A stretch of DNA of 7,599 nucleotides from Mariprofundus sp. (lineage in GTDB: Bacteria; Pseudomonadota; Zetaproteobacteria; Mariprofundales; Mariprofundaceae): contig WFUI01000079.1 of the NCBI GenBank assembly GCA_015485035.1, positions 1-7,599 on the forward strand. The letters are read 5' to 3'. Below the pieces are notes generated by a model. It saw only the letters and a list, made by a program, of their open reading frames with translations. It ran no database searches and was not told where the DNA came from. This document shows, one piece after another, positions 5,567-7,599 of this stretch (within the stretch, counting starts at the first letter, position 1; each line of letters starts with the position of its first letter). The position numbers were made by a program, and so were the translations under genes.

Positions 5567-5791
5567 TCAGTGACGGGCCGGGCATGCACCGGCACCACAA
5601 ACAGGGGCAGGTGAACACGGGGCAGCTCCGCAGGGCGTGTCAGCAGCTCCGGAACCAACCGCATGCGCTGAAATTAATTTCTGCAGATTATCGCTACCAC
5701 ACTGTTTGCAGGATACCGCCTCTGAACTGTTGCGCACCAGTGTTTCAAAATGGCTGTCGCAAGCCCGGCAATGAAATTCATAAATTGGCAT
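5567..5791 (-). CDS. FmdB-type zinc-ribbon protein with Cys-rich tail
   Basis: The 74-residue product starts MPIYEFHCRACDSHFETL, the signature of the FmdB/CxxC_CxxC_SSSS family. C8, C11, C28 and C31 form a predicted four-cysteine zinc ribbon. The C-terminus adds a second set of four cysteines (C54, C59, C65, C70) in a Gly/Ala/Pro-rich tail, as is common in proteobacterial members. A regulatory role was proposed for the namesake, but the molecular function of most members is unknown. The start is firm: AGGAGG lies 7 nt upstream of the ATG. The gene is 132 bp downstream of the cyclase gene and 70 bp upstream of the deaminase gene, on the same strand. Confidence 0.92.
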   Translation of the reverse strand: MPIYEFHCRACDSHFETLVRNSSEAVSCKQCGSDNLQKLISAHAVGSGAADTPCGAAPCSPAPVCGAGACPARH

Positions 5792-5923
5792 GGAAAAACC
5801 TCCTGATCAGAAACATAAGTAAATTTATTTTTCCTGAGAACTAACGTGATTGCCGCCAGCAATGTATTACAGGCCGGGATGAAAGCCGCCCGACGCCTAT
5901 GGTTTATCCCATTTCAGTGCCAG

Positions 5924-6991
5924 CTAGCTTATCACCTGATAACACTTCACCGGCTGCGAGCGATTTTTTACCTTCACCTCTCCCTTTGGCTGCATCGCAA
6001 TCAAATGACCGCATCGCTCATGTACTGCTTCTCCGACGATAATACTCCGTCCTTCTGCCATCTGCTCAAGCCGGGCCGCCACATTTACCGTATCGCCGAT
6101 GACAGTATAATCCATGCGATTCTTTGAACCAAGATTACCCATCACCACGTCACCACAATTGATACCAATGCCAACTTCGAAAACAGGGTAGCCTTTCTTC
6201 CTGAACTCATCCATCAGACTCTTCATTTTGTTTTGCATCTCAATAGCAGCCTTCAGGGCGTTGATCGGACCATTCTCTACAGAATCCAGTATTCCGAAGG
6301 TTGCCATCAGTTCATCACCAACAAATTTATCAAGTACGCCATAGTGCTTGAATATAATTTTCACCATGGCATCAAAATATTCATTGAGCATACTAATGAG
6401 AACTTCAGGCTCAAGGTGTTCGGAAATCGTTGTAAATGAACGGATATCAGCAAACAGGATAGTCGCCATCTGCCTTTTATTCTGCAGCGGTGTGTCCTCA
6501 TTCGAATTGACAATCTTGTTGACCAGATCCTGGCCGACATAACGACTCAGCCGATGACGGGACAGCCCTTCTTCCCTCAGCCTTTTCTGATATTTTTCAA
6601 TATCGCGACTGTAAAGCATCATCTTGGTTGTCATTTCCTGGAAATTACGCGCCGAGCGTTGGGATTCGAGCAGCATGACATTAAATGCGTTGACGATATC
6701 GTTCAGTTCATCCGGTATATCCTCGTCGATTTCAATCGATGTCCTCAATTTGGAAGACAACGCCTTACTGGTACTGTCACATACCATTTTTAATTGCTGG
6801 CCAAATTTTCGAATGACGGAAAAACCGATCAAATGGGCAACCAATGCTATGGCAGCAACGATTAAAATGGATACGGTCACATTTATACCCAGTGATATGA
6901 TGATATACAATGCAAGCAGGTAGGGAATAAAACCGATCAGGGCATAACTGGCCTGTTCGATATCTTTAAATCGACGGGGAATTTTCATCAT
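5924..6991 (-). CDS. Membrane-anchored class III adenylate cyclase
   Basis: The 355-residue protein has two membrane segments (about 16-35 and 38-59), a HAMP-like/helical linker (about 60-145) and a C-terminal class III cyclase catalytic domain (about 172-355). Metal-binding aspartates are D182 (FADIRSFT) and D226 (KFVGDELMATFG). K222 and T296 (DYTVIGDTVN) occupy the adenine-recognition positions. N303 and R307 (VNVAARLE) fit the transition-state residues. All key residues are present, so a catalytically competent homodimer making cAMP from ATP is predicted; the Lys/Thr pair argues against guanylate cyclase. The loop between the membrane segments is very short, so there is no extracellular sensor domain and input probably comes through the membrane or linker. 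The ATG at 6991 overlaps the stop codon of the PilZ gene (ATGA). A second ATG at 6988 is the alternative start and is better spaced from CAGGG. Confidence 0.95.
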   Translation of the reverse strand: MMKIPRRFKDIEQASYALIGFIPYLLALYIIISLGINVTVSILIVAAIALVAHLIGFSVIRKFGQQLKMVCDSTSKALSSKLRTSIEIDEDIPDELNDIVNAFNVMLLESQRSARNFQEMTTKMMLYSRDIEKYQKRLREEGLSRHRLSRYVGQDLVNKIVNSNEDTPLQNKRQMATILFADIRSFTTISEHLEPEVLISMLNEYFDAMVKIIFKHYGVLDKFVGDELMATFGILDSVENGPINALKAAIEMQNKMKSLMDEFRKKGYPVFEVGIGINCGDVVMGNLGSKNRMDYTVIGDTVNVAARLEQMAEGRSIIVGEAVHERCGHLIAMQPKGEVKVKNRSQPVKCYQVIS

Positions 6992-7362
6992 CCCTGCTTG
7001 TCACCCTGTTGAACAGTTCTGGTTTCAAATGACATGCAACCGTCCATAGCTATTCCAACCTGAGCTTGCCCTGTGTCATCACCTTGACCGGACAACACCC
7101 ATGCGACAGTACCGCTGGATTCCATACCGGCATCCAGCTGATCCGTCCCCGGTAAGCACACATGAATAAGCAGCCTTTGCCCCTCTGAATACCATTCAGG
7201 ATGCCGTGTTATAAAGCATACACCGCTGCCGGAAACATTGCTCATTTCCCCATGATCGGAAAACGGTTTATTAGACGGGGTCGAACCGGTAATCCTGACT
7301 GAGAAGTCCAGAGGAAATCGCTCAAAACTACGCTGTTGATCAGCCTTTTCTTTGTCAGACAT
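6988..7362 (-). CDS. PilZ-domain protein, predicted c-di-GMP receptor
   Basis: The 124-residue single-domain protein has the two c-di-GMP-binding signatures of PilZ: R11-S-F-E-R15 (RxxxR) and N42-V-S-G-S-G47 ([D/N]xSxxG), followed by beta strands (GVCFITR, EGQRLLIHVCLPG, GTVAWVL, AQVGIAM). It has no signal peptide or membrane segment, so it is cytoplasmic. The start is supported by GAGGGG 5 nt upstream of the ATG. Its stop overlaps the start of the adenylate cyclase gene by 4 nt, so the two proteins are probably made in a coupled way. Binding of c-di-GMP is inferred from intact motifs. Direct control of the cyclase is a hypothesis from gene order. Confidence 0.93.
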   Translation of the reverse strand: MSDKEKADQQRSFERFPLDFSVRITGSTPSNKPFSDHGEMSNVSGSGVCFITRHPEWYSEGQRLLIHVCLPGTDQLDAGMESSGTVAWVLSGQGDDTGQAQVGIAMDGCMSFETRTVQQGDKQG

Positions 7363-7599
7363 TACAACCCCTCATACAGAATACTGATAATGCTCTATCA
7401 CCAGAAACAAGAACTGTTGAAACTACTTCCGATCGCTCTGACGGCACCCGGCCGACGAAAGAAAGACCAAAGAGGAATCATCTTCAGGAAGGACTATCGC
7501 AAAGTTGGCCGGGATATTCAAGGTTCACTGTTTCCGTAACTGATAAATAACCCGGAAGTCTTCGGATAAAAACCACAGTGACCAGGCTGACATAGAGAG
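7363..7599. other. Region upstream of the PilZ gene; no confident gene
   Basis: Besides the PilZ ribosome-binding site at 7368-7373, this end segment shows no recognised gene. A plus-strand frame (ATG 7390 to 7539, about 49 codons, very basic) has no Shine-Dalgarno sequence and no family resemblance. A minus-strand frame is open from the window edge to a TGA at 7527-7525 (24 codons) and could be the tail of a truncated upstream gene, but it is too short to judge. The promoter for the minus-strand series probably lies here; I cannot pick a convincing -10/-35 pair. Confidence 0.35.

Noticed and set aside
5849..5863. ATTGC/GCAAT small hairpin between the cyclase and FmdB-type genes
   Set aside because: The stem is only 5 bp with no T-run; it is not a credible terminator or regulatory element.
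7390..7539. About 49-codon basic plus-strand frame
   Set aside because: It has no Shine-Dalgarno sequence and no recognisable domain, and it lies in the likely promoter region of the PilZ gene; a real gene cannot be excluded.
7525..7599. 24-codon minus-strand frame open to the window edge, ending at a TGA
   Set aside because: It could be the C-terminus of a truncated upstream gene but is too short to support as a feature.

Overview
The window looks like bacterial chromosome from a Gram-negative proteobacterium. The evidence is a moderate base composition, an S20 gene with a Shine-Dalgarno sequence and a sigma-70-like promoter, Sec signal peptides, a periplasmic c-type haem sensor and a PilZ/adenylate cyclase signalling pair. 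Predicted periplasmic cytochrome c chemistry together with gamma-like housekeeping genes would fit a marine or metal-cycling gamma- or zetaproteobacterium, but the genus cannot be fixed by eye. I see no phage, insertion sequence, CRISPR array, tRNA or rRNA.

Layout. Positions 1-841 (minus) hold the N-terminal 280 residues of a membrane sensor: a periplasmic domain with a CxxCH haem motif, a HAMP domain and the start of a probable PAS domain. Next comes about 500 bp without a convincing gene. It holds a 9-bp inverted repeat, a run of nine G, a strong plus-strand terminator with no recognised gene in front of it, and then the terminator of rpsT. rpsT (minus, 1345-1608) starts at GTG, not at the longer upstream ATG, and has its own promoter. 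Divergent from it on the plus strand are a two-CBS-domain protein (1923-2372, with a terminator) and a 504-residue fusion of a phosphotransferase-like kinase with a P-loop ATPase/kinase (2464-3978).

From 3946 to 7362 everything is on the minus strand and may be one transcription unit, read from high to low coordinate. In order it encodes a PilZ protein, a membrane class III adenylate cyclase (the ATG of the cyclase overlaps the PilZ stop), an FmdB-type zinc-ribbon protein, a nucleoside/guanine-type deaminase and an exported SUMF1/FGE-fold protein. The last of these runs tail-to-tail into the plus-strand kinase gene with a 33-bp overlap. I see no terminator inside this series.

How the genes may work together. 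The clearest functional unit is PilZ plus adenylate cyclase: a predicted c-di-GMP receptor translationally coupled to a predicted cAMP-producing enzyme. The haem sensor is a second, separate signalling gene. The most notable unexplained DNA signals are three CTGAA-type repeats at an exact 11-bp period just upstream of the SUMF1-fold gene, and the orphan terminator at 1183-1209. I found no clear-cut wholly new system; the unusual items are listed as findings.
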